Assembly: GCA_963650135.1 (NCBI GenBank)
Contig: CAVJLG010000043.1
Span: 62,001 to 126,000, forward strand
Reading direction: 5' to 3'
DNA: 64,000 nt
DNA from: HGM13006 sp963650135
Lineage (GTDB): Bacteria > Bacillota > Clostridia > Oscillospirales > Oscillospiraceae
This document shows, one piece after another, positions 9,697 through 17,353 of this stretch. Both the position numbers and the translations under genes were made by a program. Position 1 is the first letter of the stretch, and each line of letters starts with the position of its first letter. The notes under the pieces were generated by a model that saw nothing but the letters and a program-made list of their open reading frames with translations, had not been told where the DNA came from and made no database searches.

Positions 9697-9857
9697 GGCA
9701 ACACCGCGCAAATGCGTCTGCGGATTCTGACGGATCTTTTCCGCCAGAAATGCGTTAGTAAAACCTTGAAATACACAAAGTATTCCTGCGGTTTTCCACC
9801 TTTTTCTGACGGAAAATCTCTCGCCAGACTCTCTTGCCGATTTGTGCGGTATTGCCC
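9696..9857. repeat. 162-bp palindromic repeat element, copy 1
   Basis: The ends form a near-perfect inverted repeat (GGGCAACACCGCGCAAAT at the left; its complement, with two changes, at 9840-9857). The interior also pairs along most of its length: TTTTCCGCCAGAAA pairs with TTTCTGACGGAAAA, and AAAACC (9760-9765) with GGTTTT (9790-9795). The apex at 9766-9789 is identical to that of the copy at 45746-45906. There is no coding capacity. It starts within the polC stop codon. Candidates are a MITE-like non-autonomous element or a structured RNA motif. Confidence 0.8.
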
Positions 9858-9871
9858 TAACTCAATATTCC

Positions 9872-9913
9872 AATCTGCCGACAAGAATGAGAGTTCCTGG
9901 CGGCAGATTTTTT
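9872..9913 (+). terminator. Rho-independent terminator downstream of polC
   Basis: The stem AATCTGCCG / CGGCAGATT is followed by a run of six T. It lies after the repeat element and before the his promoter, so it probably ends the frr-polC transcript. Confidence 0.8.
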
Positions 9914-9969
9914 CGTAGCATTTGGCAAAAAGAGCAGGGGAGAAGCAGAAGATTTCGGTAAAATCCATC

Positions 9970-9998
9970 TTGCAGGATTTACTTTCTTGTGATAGTAT
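9970..9998 (+). promoter_or_regulatory. Candidate sigma-A promoter of the his operon
   Basis: TTGCAG (9970-9975), 17 bp, TAGTAT (9993-9998), about 30 bp before the hisZ ATG. The -10 box is imperfect. I see no T-box or attenuator in the short leader. Confidence 0.5.
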
Positions 9999-10030
9999 AT
10001 TAGCGAACGAAAGAAAAGGAGCTGAGTTCC

Positions 10031-11209
10031 ATGAATCGAACTATCGGCACGCCGGAGGGCACCCGAGATCGGCTGTTTGCAGAATGCGCTGCCTGCCGAA
10101 CGGTACAGCAGGCGGCCACGGCATTGTTTCAGCGCCGGGGCTATTCGGAGCTGACCACCCCCAATGTGGAGTATTACGACATAATCCCTGCCGCAGGCCA
10201 TCCGCTGAGCCAGGAATCCATGATGAAATGCGTGGAGCGCACCGGAAAGCTGCTGGTAATGCGCCCGGACAATACGGTGGCGATTGGCCGAGTGGCGGCA
10301 ACCAAGCTTAGCTCCTTGCCGCTGCCCCTGCGGCTTTACTATAATCAGACGGTGTTCCGCTCCGACGATATCAACACCGGCGCGCGGACGGAAATCGATC
10401 AGTGCGGCGTGGAATTGATTGGTGCGCCGGGCTTTCGGGCGGATTTGGAGGTTCTCTCCATGGCCATTGAAGCGCTGGACGCCTGCGGGGTAACGGATTA
10501 TCACATTGAAATCGGCCATGTGGGCTATTTTTCGGCACTGCTGGAAAGCCTAGGCGCGGATACGGAAACGCAAGGTGTACTTCGTCAGCTGGTGGAGAAA
10601 AAGGACTTCGTTTCCTATCGGGCAACACTAACGCCCTATCTTCAGACGGAAGCGGGAAAGGCACTGTGGAATCTTCCCAGAATGTTTGGCGGCGCCGAGG
10701 TGCTGGAGCAGGCAAAGCTTCAGACCGATAATCCGGCTGCACGGGAAGCGGTTGCTTATTTGGAAGAGATCTATGGGGTGCTTTCCGCAGCCGGGCTCAG
10801 CGACCATGTGCAGTTTGATCTGGGACTGATTCAGAACATCGAATACTATACGGGAATGATTTTCCGAGGCTTTGTCCAGGGGGCTGGCAGCAACGTGATT
10901 TCCGGCGGACGTTATGACCGGCTGATTGGTCAGTTTGGCAAGGAAATTCCCGCCACCGGCTTTGGACTGGATGTGGAGGCGGTGGCAGGCTGCCGAACTC
11001 CTGCCGAACATAAGCGCCCGGAGCTGCTGATTTGGTATCAGCGGGAGCAGCTGAAATCGGCACTCGAGTATTTGAATCAACAGCCTGCCGGGACGGCAAT
11101 GCTTTCCGTAAGCGCACGACCGGAAGAGGCGGTATCGGAAGCCAAACGCTTGGGCGCATCTCGGCTGATAATCATCGAGCAGGACGAAACGCGGGAGGTG
11201 AAGCTGTGA
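10031..11209 (+). CDS. hisZ: ATP phosphoribosyltransferase regulatory subunit
   Basis: A class II histidyl-tRNA-synthetase paralogue that lacks aminoacylation activity and forms a hetero-octamer with short HisG. The 392 residues start with the synthetase-like TPEGTRD motif. The GGRYDRL motif is at about residue 295, and RPDNT.AIGRVAA occupies the motif 2 region. AAAGGAG precedes the ATG. It is first in the operon and overlaps hisG by 4 bp. The adjacent short hisG is why I call HisZ rather than a real HisS. Confidence 0.93.
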   Translation: MNRTIGTPEGTRDRLFAECAACRTVQQAATALFQRRGYSELTTPNVEYYDIIPAAGHPLSQESMMKCVERTGKLLVMRPDNTVAIGRVAATKLSSLPLPLRLYYNQTVFRSDDINTGARTEIDQCGVELIGAPGFRADLEVLSMAIEALDACGVTDYHIEIGHVGYFSALLESLGADTETQGVLRQLVEKKDFVSYRATLTPYLQTEAGKALWNLPRMFGGAEVLEQAKLQTDNPAAREAVAYLEEIYGVLSAAGLSDHVQFDLGLIQNIEYYTGMIFRGFVQGAGSNVISGGRYDRLIGQFGKEIPATGFGLDVEAVAGCRTPAEHKRPELLIWYQREQLKSALEYLNQQPAGTAMLSVSARPEEAVSEAKRLGASRLIIIEQDETREVKL

Positions 11210-11835
11210 AACGACTGAGAATTGCAGTGACCAAGGGCCGCTTATTGGAGGACTCGCTGGAGCTGTTTGAAAAAATGGGGCTGGATTGCACCCAGGTTCG
11301 GGCAGACACACGAAAGCTGATTCTGCCCATTGCCAATTATCCCATGGATGTGGTGCTTAGTAAGGCGGCGGATGTTTTGACCTATGTGACCCACGGCGTG
11401 TGCGACCTGGGCATTGTGGGCAAGGATACCATGATGGAGCACGGGGGCAGCTATTACGAAATGCTGGACCTGGGCTTTGGCAAATGCCGGTTTGCTCTGG
11501 CGGTCCCTCAGGGCAGCGACTTTTACGGCACCTATCAAAACCGTGTGATTGCATCGAAATATCCCAACGTCACCAAGGCGTATTTTGCGGAAAAGGGCAT
11601 GGATGTTTCGGTGATTAAGATTGAGGGCAGCGTGGAGCTGGCACCGCTGGTGGGGCTCTCCAACGGCATTGTGGACATTGTCCAGACCGGCACGACCCTC
11701 AAGGAAAACGGACTGGTTCCCATTGAAACCGTTGCACCGGTCAGTGCACGGCTGATTGTCAATACGGCGAGCATGAAGCTCTGCCACAAGGAGATTTTTG
11801 ATTTCATCGACAGAATCGAGGCGCAGCTAGGATGA
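11206..11835 (+). CDS. hisG: ATP phosphoribosyltransferase, short form
   Basis: Catalyses the first step of histidine synthesis, ATP plus PRPP to phosphoribosyl-ATP, in the cytosol. From the GTG at 11206, preceded by GGGAGG, the protein has 209 residues. This is the short form without the C-terminal allosteric domain, which needs HisZ. Family signatures are RIAVTKGRL at the N-terminus and the PRPP loop DIVQTGTTLKENGL near residue 155. A longer frame upstream is only read-through of hisZ sequence. It overlaps hisZ and hisD by 4 bp each. Confidence 0.95.
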   Translation: MKRLRIAVTKGRLLEDSLELFEKMGLDCTQVRADTRKLILPIANYPMDVVLSKAADVLTYVTHGVCDLGIVGKDTMMEHGGSYYEMLDLGFGKCRFALAVPQGSDFYGTYQNRVIASKYPNVTKAYFAEKGMDVSVIKIEGSVELAPLVGLSNGIVDIVQTGTTLKENGLVPIETVAPVSARLIVNTASMKLCHKEIFDFIDRIEAQLG

Positions 11836-13106
11836 TTACCATTGTAAAAGCAGACGGAACCGCAGAACAGCAGCAGATTGCGGCCATGCGGGAGCGTGCG
11901 GCGCAAACCGGGGCGGGTATTGAGCAGGCTGCCCGGGAGATTATGGAGGCCGTTCGCCAGCGGGGCTATGAAGCGGTGAAGGAGTATTCTTTGAAGTTTG
12001 ACGGCGCAGAGCCCTATGAAATTCCGCAGTCTGAGCTACAGGCAGCAGCCGAGCGGATTGACCCGGCACTTTTATCGGCGCTCAAGCGCAGCGCGGAGAA
12101 TATCCGCGCCTATCAGACGGAATTGCTTACGGAATCCCGCCAGTGGGAAAGCCCTATGAAGGGCGGAACCGTGGGGCAGATTGTCCGCGGACTGAGCCGT
12201 GTGGGCATCTATGTCCCCGGAGGTCGGGCGGCCTACCCCAGCTCGGTATTGATGAATGCAGTGCCGGCAAAGGTGGCGGGCTGCGGCGAGGTCATTATGG
12301 TGACACCGCCCACGGAAAACCTGAATGACGCGGTTCTGGCGGCGGCATGGGTGGCCCAGGTGGACCGGGTAATTGCAGTTGGCGGCGTGCAGGCAGTGGC
12401 AGCGCTGACCTTTGGAGCCGGATTTATCCCCAGAGTGGATAAGCTGGTGGGCCCGGGCAATGCCTTCGTGGCGGCGGCAAAGCGGATGGCCTATGGTACG
12501 CTGGACATCGACATGGTGGCGGGCCCCTCTGAGGTGCTGGTGATTGCGGATGAGACAGCCAACCCCGTTTATACTGCGGCGGATCTGCTGTCCCAGGCAG
12601 AGCACGACGTGATGGCCAGTGCGGTGCTGCTGACCACCTCTCAGACATTAGCCGATCAGGTGGCCCAGGAGATGGAGCGGCAGACGGGCTATCTCAGCCG
12701 CAGTGACGTGATTTTGCAGTCCCTCCGGGATTATGGCGCGATTATTGTCTGCGACAGTCTGGAGGATTGCTGCGACCTGGCCAATGAGATTGCGCCGGAG
12801 CACCTGGAAATCATGACCGAGGATCCAAGAGCACTGCTGCCGAAGATTCTCAATGCGGGCGCTGTATTTCTGGGGCAGAATACCCCGGAGCCGCTGGGCG
12901 ACTATATGGCGGGCCCCTGCCATGTACTGCCTACCTCCGGCACAGCGCGGTTCTTCTCACCTCTGAGCGTGGAGAGCTTTTTGAAAAAAATGAGCATCAT
13001 TGATTTTAGCCGGGATGCTCTGGCGGAGGTCAAGGACGAGATTATTGCCATGGCGGAAAGTGAGCATCTGACAGCCCATGCCAATTCCATCAAAGTGAGG
13101 TTCTAA
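11832..13106 (+). CDS. hisD: Histidinol dehydrogenase
   Basis: A zinc- and NAD-dependent enzyme performing the last two oxidations, histidinol to histidine. The 424-residue length is typical. Visible motifs are VPGGRAAYPSSVLMNA, the V.GPGNAFVAAAKR....IDM.AGPSE signature in mid-protein and HVLPTSGTARF near the C-terminus. It starts 4 bp inside hisG, and hisB begins one base after its stop. Confidence 0.96.
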   Translation: MITIVKADGTAEQQQIAAMRERAAQTGAGIEQAAREIMEAVRQRGYEAVKEYSLKFDGAEPYEIPQSELQAAAERIDPALLSALKRSAENIRAYQTELLTESRQWESPMKGGTVGQIVRGLSRVGIYVPGGRAAYPSSVLMNAVPAKVAGCGEVIMVTPPTENLNDAVLAAAWVAQVDRVIAVGGVQAVAALTFGAGFIPRVDKLVGPGNAFVAAAKRMAYGTLDIDMVAGPSEVLVIADETANPVYTAADLLSQAEHDVMASAVLLTTSQTLADQVAQEMERQTGYLSRSDVILQSLRDYGAIIVCDSLEDCCDLANEIAPEHLEIMTEDPRALLPKILNAGAVFLGQNTPEPLGDYMAGPCHVLPTSGTARFFSPLSVESFLKKMSIIDFSRDALAEVKDEIIAMAESEHLTAHANSIKVRF

Positions 13107-13107
13107 T

Positions 13108-13686
13108 ATGAGAAAGGCAGAGATCAGCCGGAACACCAAGGAGACGCAGGTTTCCGTGGCTCTGGATTTGTCGGGCGGCGAGCTGTCCATTGACACCGGC
13201 ATCGGCTTTTTTGACCATATGCTCCATGCGCTGCTGTTCTACGCGGGCTTTGGGGCTACCATCACCTGCAAGGGCGACCTATATGTAGACGGGCACCACT
13301 CTGTAGAGGATGTGGGCATCGTTCTGGGCATGGCGCTGAAAGAGGCAATGGGGGATAAGCTCGGCATTGTTCGCTTTGCTTCCAGCTATGTGCCCATGGA
13401 CGAGAGCTTGGAGTTCTGCGCGGTGGATGTGTCCGGGCGGCCCTATCTTGTGATGAACGCACCCATGCCCCAGCCCATGATCGGGGATTACGACAGCTGC
13501 CTGACCAAGGAGTTTATGCGTGCGTTTGCCATGAACAGCGGCATCACCCTGCATCTGCGCTGCGAATACGGCGAAAATGCCCACCATATCACCGAAGGGC
13601 TGTATAAGGCCTTGGGCCTTTGCCTGAAAGAAGCGGTGCGGGTGGTGTCCGATCAGGTCACGTCCACAAAAGGAGCGCTGGCATGA
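13108..13686 (+). CDS. hisB: Imidazoleglycerol-phosphate dehydratase
   Basis: A manganese enzyme that dehydrates imidazoleglycerol phosphate to imidazoleacetol phosphate. At 192 residues it is the monofunctional form, without the phosphatase domain of enterobacterial HisB. The metal-binding motifs are FFDHMLHAL, DGHHSVEDVGI and HHITEG. The separate histidinol-phosphatase and aminotransferase genes are not in the window. The last 4 bp overlap hisH. Confidence 0.96.
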   Translation: MRKAEISRNTKETQVSVALDLSGGELSIDTGIGFFDHMLHALLFYAGFGATITCKGDLYVDGHHSVEDVGIVLGMALKEAMGDKLGIVRFASSYVPMDESLEFCAVDVSGRPYLVMNAPMPQPMIGDYDSCLTKEFMRAFAMNSGITLHLRCEYGENAHHITEGLYKALGLCLKEAVRVVSDQVTSTKGALA

Positions 13687-14285
13687 TAGCAGTCATTGAT
13701 TACGGCGCGGGCAACCTGAAAAGCGTCACAAAGGCCCTGGATCACCTGGGCTATGCCAATACCATTGTGTCCCGGCCTGAAGAGCTAGAGCTGGCCGACG
13801 GCATGATTTTGCCCGGTGTGGGGGCATTTCCCATGTGCATGGCGGCGCTGCGGAAATCCGGCATGGATCAGGCGATTTTGCGGCAGGCGGGAAAAAAGCC
13901 GCTGCTGGGCATTTGCCTGGGCATGCAGATGCTGCTGGACTCCAGCACCGAAATGGGCGGAGATCGGGGCCTGGGGCTGATTCCGGGCACCGTGGAAAAG
14001 ATCGAAACGGACCTGAAGCTGCCTCATATCGGCTGGAACAGTCTGAATATTGTAAATCCCAATCCTCTGACTGCCGGACTTTCGGATGGGGACTATGTGT
14101 ATTTCGTCCATAGCTTCTGCGCCAAGGTGAAGGAACCTGCGGACTTGGCAATGACTACGGATTACGGCGCCACAGTGACCGCTATGATTGCCCGGGGCAA
14201 CGTGTTTGGCTGCCAGTTCCATCCGGAGAAAAGCGGGCCGGTGGGCATGACCATTCTTAGAAACTTTGGGGAGCTGACAAAATGA
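13683..14285 (+). CDS. hisH: Imidazole glycerol phosphate synthase, glutamine amidotransferase subunit
   Basis: Hydrolyses glutamine and channels ammonia to HisF. From ATG 13683, which overlaps the hisB stop, the protein has 200 residues. The class I amidotransferase triad is visible: the nucleophile Cys78 in LLGICLGMQML, with His180 and Glu182 in CQFHPEKSG. An upstream in-frame extension overlaps hisB and is rejected. The partner hisF is two genes downstream. Confidence 0.96.
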   Translation: MIAVIDYGAGNLKSVTKALDHLGYANTIVSRPEELELADGMILPGVGAFPMCMAALRKSGMDQAILRQAGKKPLLGICLGMQMLLDSSTEMGGDRGLGLIPGTVEKIETDLKLPHIGWNSLNIVNPNPLTAGLSDGDYVYFVHSFCAKVKEPADLAMTTDYGATVTAMIARGNVFGCQFHPEKSGPVGMTILRNFGELTK

Positions 14286-14995
14286 TTATTTATCCTGCCA
14301 TTGATTTAAAAGACAGCAAATGCGTCCGGCTGCTGAAAGGTGATTTTGCCACGGTACATCAGGTGGCGGAGGACCCCGTGGCCACGGCGCTGGCGTTTCG
14401 GACTGCCGGTGCGGAGTGGATTCACATGGTGGACCTGGATGGAGCCAAGGACGGCGTGCGGAAAAATAGCGAGATTGTGCGGGCGGTATGCCGGCAGTCG
14501 GGCCTCAAGGTCGAGCTGGGCGGCGGCATTCGGTCCATGGCGGACCTGGAGGCGGTGCTCCGTCTGGGCGTCAGCCGGTGCGTCATTGGGTCTGCGGCGG
14601 TGTCGAATCCGGAGTTTGTGAAGCAGGCGGTTGAAGCTTATGGAGATCAAATTGCCGTGGGCATTGACGCCATGGACGGCATTGTAAAAACCGCCGGCTG
14701 GATGGAAGACAGCGGCCTCAAAGATTTGGACTTTGCGAAAAGCATGGAAGCCCTGGGGGTTCAGACCATCATCTATACCGACATTGCCACCGACGGCGCG
14801 CTGTCCGGGCCGAATCTCATAAGACTTGGGGAACTCCGGAAGGCGGTGGCCTGCCAAATTACGGCCAGCGGCGGGGTATCCTGCAATGAGGATATCACGG
14901 CCCTGAAAGCTGCCGGGATGGACGGGGCAATTATCGGAAAAGCCTATTATGCCGGAACCATTGACCTGCCCAAGGCGATTCAGGAGGCGAAATAA
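14282..14995 (+). CDS. hisA: Phosphoribosylformimino-5-aminoimidazole carboxamide ribotide isomerase
   Basis: A TIM-barrel Amadori isomerase that converts ProFAR to PRFAR. The 237 residues show the two catalytic aspartates, Asp8 in PAIDLKDSKCVRL and Asp129 in VGIDAMDG. A phosphate-binding glycine motif, VELGGGIRS, is near residue 80. It overlaps hisH by 4 bp and hisF by one base (TAATG). Its similarity to HisF reflects the known half-barrel duplication. Confidence 0.96.
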   Translation: MIIYPAIDLKDSKCVRLLKGDFATVHQVAEDPVATALAFRTAGAEWIHMVDLDGAKDGVRKNSEIVRAVCRQSGLKVELGGGIRSMADLEAVLRLGVSRCVIGSAAVSNPEFVKQAVEAYGDQIAVGIDAMDGIVKTAGWMEDSGLKDLDFAKSMEALGVQTIIYTDIATDGALSGPNLIRLGELRKAVACQITASGGVSCNEDITALKAAGMDGAIIGKAYYAGTIDLPKAIQEAK

Positions 14996-15750
14996 TGCTG
15001 GCAAAGAGAATCATTCCATGCCTGGACGTCAAGGACGGCAGAGTGGTAAAGGGCGTCAACTTTGTGGATATCCGAGATGCCGGAGATCCCGTGGAGCTGG
15101 CGAAATACTATTCCGACCAGGGCGCGGACGAGGTGGTGTTTTTGGACATCACCGCCACCAGCGATGCCCGGAAGTCCGTGGTAGATGTCATTGAGAACAC
15201 CGGGAAAAAGGTGTTTGTCCCGCTGACGGTTGGCGGCGGCATTCGCACGGTTGCGGATTTTCAGGAGATACTTCGGGCGGGCGCGGATAAGATTTCTGTG
15301 AACTCTGCGGCGGTGAAAGATCCGGAGCTGATTGCCCGGGCGGCGGAGCAGTTCGGCAGCCAGTGCGTGGTATTGGCCATCGACGGAAAAAGCCGGGGCG
15401 ACGGCACCTGGGAGGTTGTGATTGCAGGCGGACGCACGCCTACTGGCCTGGATGTGGTGGAATGGGCAAAGCGGGGCCAGGAACTGGGGGCAGGGGAGAT
15501 CCTGCTGACCTCCATGGATGCAGACGGTACCCAGGCGGGCTTTGACCTGGAGATGACCAAGGCCGTGGTGGATGCGGTATCCATCCCCGTGATTGCCAGC
15601 GGCGGTGCAGGACGGCTGGAGGACTTCTACGAGGTCTTTGACAAGACCGGCTGTGATGCGGCACTGGCGGCCAGTTTGTTCCACTATGGCACGCTGACGG
15701 TGCCCCAGGTGAAGGCGTATCTCAGGCAGCGGAATATCCCGGTGCGGTAG
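14995..15750 (+). CDS. hisF: Imidazole glycerol phosphate synthase, cyclase subunit
   Basis: Uses ammonia from HisH to close the imidazole ring, releasing AICAR. The 251-residue TIM barrel has the catalytic residues Asp11 (IIPCLDVKDG) and Asp130 (VVLAIDGKSRG). The TAATG overlap suggests translational coupling to hisA. hisI follows after 10 bp with a GGAGG ribosome site. Confidence 0.97.
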   Translation: MLAKRIIPCLDVKDGRVVKGVNFVDIRDAGDPVELAKYYSDQGADEVVFLDITATSDARKSVVDVIENTGKKVFVPLTVGGGIRTVADFQEILRAGADKISVNSAAVKDPELIARAAEQFGSQCVVLAIDGKSRGDGTWEVVIAGGRTPTGLDVVEWAKRGQELGAGEILLTSMDADGTQAGFDLEMTKAVVDAVSIPVIASGGAGRLEDFYEVFDKTGCDAALAASLFHYGTLTVPQVKAYLRQRNIPVR

Positions 15751-15760
15751 GAGGAAGAAC

Positions 15761-16087
15761 ATGTTTGATGTAAAACAGCTATTTCAAAAATCGGAGCTGA
15801 TTCCGGTGATTGTACAGGATATCCACACCCGCCAGGTGCTGATGTTGGGCTTTGCCGACGAAGAGGCGGTGCGGAAGACCTTTGAGACAAAAACCGCCTG
15901 GTTTTGGAGCAGAAGCCGGAAGCAGCTTTGGAACAAGGGCGAAACCTCCGGCAATTTCATGTATGTTAAGGAAATCTATACGGACTGCGATACCGATACG
16001 CTGCTGCTATTCGTGGAACCGGCGGGCCCTGCCTGTCATACCGGCGCAGTATCCTGCTTCTACAACAAACTGGAGGAGATCAAATGA
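15761..16087 (+). CDS. hisI: Phosphoribosyl-AMP cyclohydrolase
   Basis: A zinc enzyme that opens the adenine ring of phosphoribosyl-AMP. The 108 residues are the monofunctional form, with FWSRSRKQLWNKGETSGN and a metal-binding C-terminal segment, YTDCDTDTLL...GPACHTG....CF. The separate hisE gene overlaps its end by 4 bp, so the two activities are not fused here. Confidence 0.96.
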   Translation: MFDVKQLFQKSELIPVIVQDIHTRQVLMLGFADEEAVRKTFETKTAWFWSRSRKQLWNKGETSGNFMYVKEIYTDCDTDTLLLFVEPAGPACHTGAVSCFYNKLEEIK

Positions 16088-16413
16088 GCGATACGATTCT
16101 CAAGGATATGTATGAGGTGATTCTGGACCGCAAGCAGAACCCCATGGAGGGGAGCTATACCTGCTATCTCTTTGAAAAGGGCCTGGATAAAATCCTAAAA
16201 AAAGTGGGGGAGGAGAGCGCCGAAACAATCATTGCCGCCAAGAACGATGTGCAGTCGGATACGGTAGGGGAGATCAACGACCTGTTCTACCATGTGCTGG
16301 TGATGATGGCGGAGCTGAACATCCCGCTGGAGGCCGTGCTGGAGGAAATGGAGCAGCGCAGCCGAAAAATCGGAAATCTCAAGGAAATGCATGTCTCCGA
16401 CCATAACACTTAA
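16084..16413 (+). CDS. hisE: Phosphoribosyl-ATP pyrophosphatase
   Basis: Hydrolyses phosphoribosyl-ATP to phosphoribosyl-AMP; an all-alpha MazG-like fold. The 109 residues contain the metal-binding KVGEESAETIIAAK motif and E.NDLFYH.L. It is last in the his operon. No hisC or histidinol-phosphatase follows, and no clear terminator is visible in the ~80 bp after the stop. Confidence 0.95.
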   Translation: MSDTILKDMYEVILDRKQNPMEGSYTCYLFEKGLDKILKKVGEESAETIIAAKNDVQSDTVGEINDLFYHVLVMMAELNIPLEAVLEEMEQRSRKIGNLKEMHVSDHNT

Positions 16414-16492
16414 ACTGCGAAATCTTAACTTTCTGTAAAGACGACAGGAATCCCTTTACATTTCGCCGGTTTTGCGGTAAGATAGTACCAAA

Positions 16493-16518
16493 GCAACACC
16501 GAATATCGCGGTATTGCC
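16493..16518. repeat. Short hairpin matching the repeat-element termini
   Basis: GCAACACCG and CGCGGTATTGCC flank a 4-5 base spacer. These match the outer ends of the 9696-9857 element almost base for base with the interior missing. It may be a deletion remnant. It lies just upstream of ireB. Confidence 0.4.
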
Positions 16519-16546
16519 GCAAACACCAGGAAAAGAGGTTGAGCCG

Positions 16547-16792
16547 ATGGAAGACCAGACCATAAAATTTCATGTAACGGATGACACCAACCGGGAGATG
16601 AAGCGGATTCTCACATCGGTGTATTGTTCCTTGAGTGAAAAGGGGTATAACCCAATCAATCAGATTGTGGGCTATCTTTTGAGCGAAGACCCCACTTACA
16701 TCACCAACTATAACGGCGCTCGCACCGAAATCACCAAGATTGACCGGGACGAGCTTATGGAGGAACTGGTTCGCAACTATCTGTTTAAGTGA
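16547..16792 (+). CDS. ireB: IreB family regulatory phosphoprotein
   Basis: A small cytosolic protein of the UPF0297/DUF965 family. In Enterococcus, IreB is phosphorylated by the PASTA kinase IreK and affects cephalosporin resistance. The 81 residues closely follow the family pattern: FHV.DD..RE.K.IL..VY.SL.EKGYNPINQIVGYLLS.DP.YI..Y..AR..I. The start is ATG 16547 after AAGAGG; an earlier in-frame TTG at 16514 falls in the hairpin and is rejected. Its usual neighbours (ruvX, DUF1292) are absent here. Confidence 0.93.
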   Translation: MEDQTIKFHVTDDTNREMKRILTSVYCSLSEKGYNPINQIVGYLLSEDPTYITNYNGARTEITKIDRDELMEELVRNYLFK

Positions 16793-16804
16793 TGAAATTC
16801 CGAG

Positions 16805-16833
16805 AAGCGCCCTGGAGCTCGGGGCGCTTTTTT
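16805..16833 (+). terminator. Terminator after ireB
   Basis: The stem AAGCGCCC / GGGGCGCTT with a short loop is followed by a T run. Confidence 0.85.
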
Positions 16834-16954
16834 CCGGCGCTTTTCCCTGTTTTTCAAGGTGTTTTGACAATTGAATATGGCTTCTTCCGTTTGTTGACTC
16901 TGTATCCCAAATGAAATCTTTATAAAAACTTCACGAAAGAATGCACTGAAATGG

Positions 16955-16983
16955 TTGACATATCCGATACAATGTGTTACAAT
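16955..16983 (+). promoter_or_regulatory. Sigma-A promoter
   Basis: TTGACA (16955-16960), 17 bp, TACAAT (16978-16983), about 30 bp before the small conserved gene at 17014. It is near consensus and probably also drives the downstream wall hydrolase. Confidence 0.85.
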
Positions 16984-17013
16984 TCGGTTACATTCGCTGA
17001 AAGGAGAAACAAG

Positions 17014-17313
17014 ATGGCTACAGAATCTAAGAAAACTCTCCTGTATAAGGGTCGCCCCCTGATGCGAAAGGACAACATCATCTACTACGGATCTATGGCA
17101 GATCCCTACATTGTGATGATGCAGGTTTTGGAAACCAAGACCGTTGGCGGCGAGGAGATCGCATCCAAGGTTTCCGTTCAGCTCCAGCTGACAGACCCCA
17201 GTGTGAGATCCCGCGACAGAGTGACAAAGCGTTCCGAGAAAGACGGCATTTATTCTGCTCTGGATGTGGGCAGCGTATGGCTGGAGCGGGCGCTGAATGC
17301 AAACTCGAAATAA
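17014..17313 (+). CDS. Small conserved protein of unknown function
   Basis: I do not recognise the family. The 99-residue protein has AAGGAG before ATG 17014, and an upstream in-frame ATG at 16951 overlaps the -35 region and is rejected. It is soluble, basic at both ends and rich in beta-forming residues (NIIYYGSMADPYIVMMQVLE, then VSVQLQLTD), with a short C-terminal helix. It has no Cys and no signal peptide. It is 40 bp upstream of the SH3/NlpC-P60 gene behind a strong promoter, so the two may be co-transcribed. Confidence 0.75.
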   Translation: MATESKKTLLYKGRPLMRKDNIIYYGSMADPYIVMMQVLETKTVGGEEIASKVSVQLQLTDPSVRSRDRVTKRSEKDGIYSALDVGSVWLERALNANSK

Positions 17314-17353
17314 TTTTTCCCTTACACAGAGCAACAAACGGAGGTTACATATC

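Noticed and set aside
9861..10030. A T-box or histidine attenuator before hisZ
   Set aside because: No T-box sequence, no specifier-type stem and no His-codon leader peptide; only the polC terminator and a promoter are visible.
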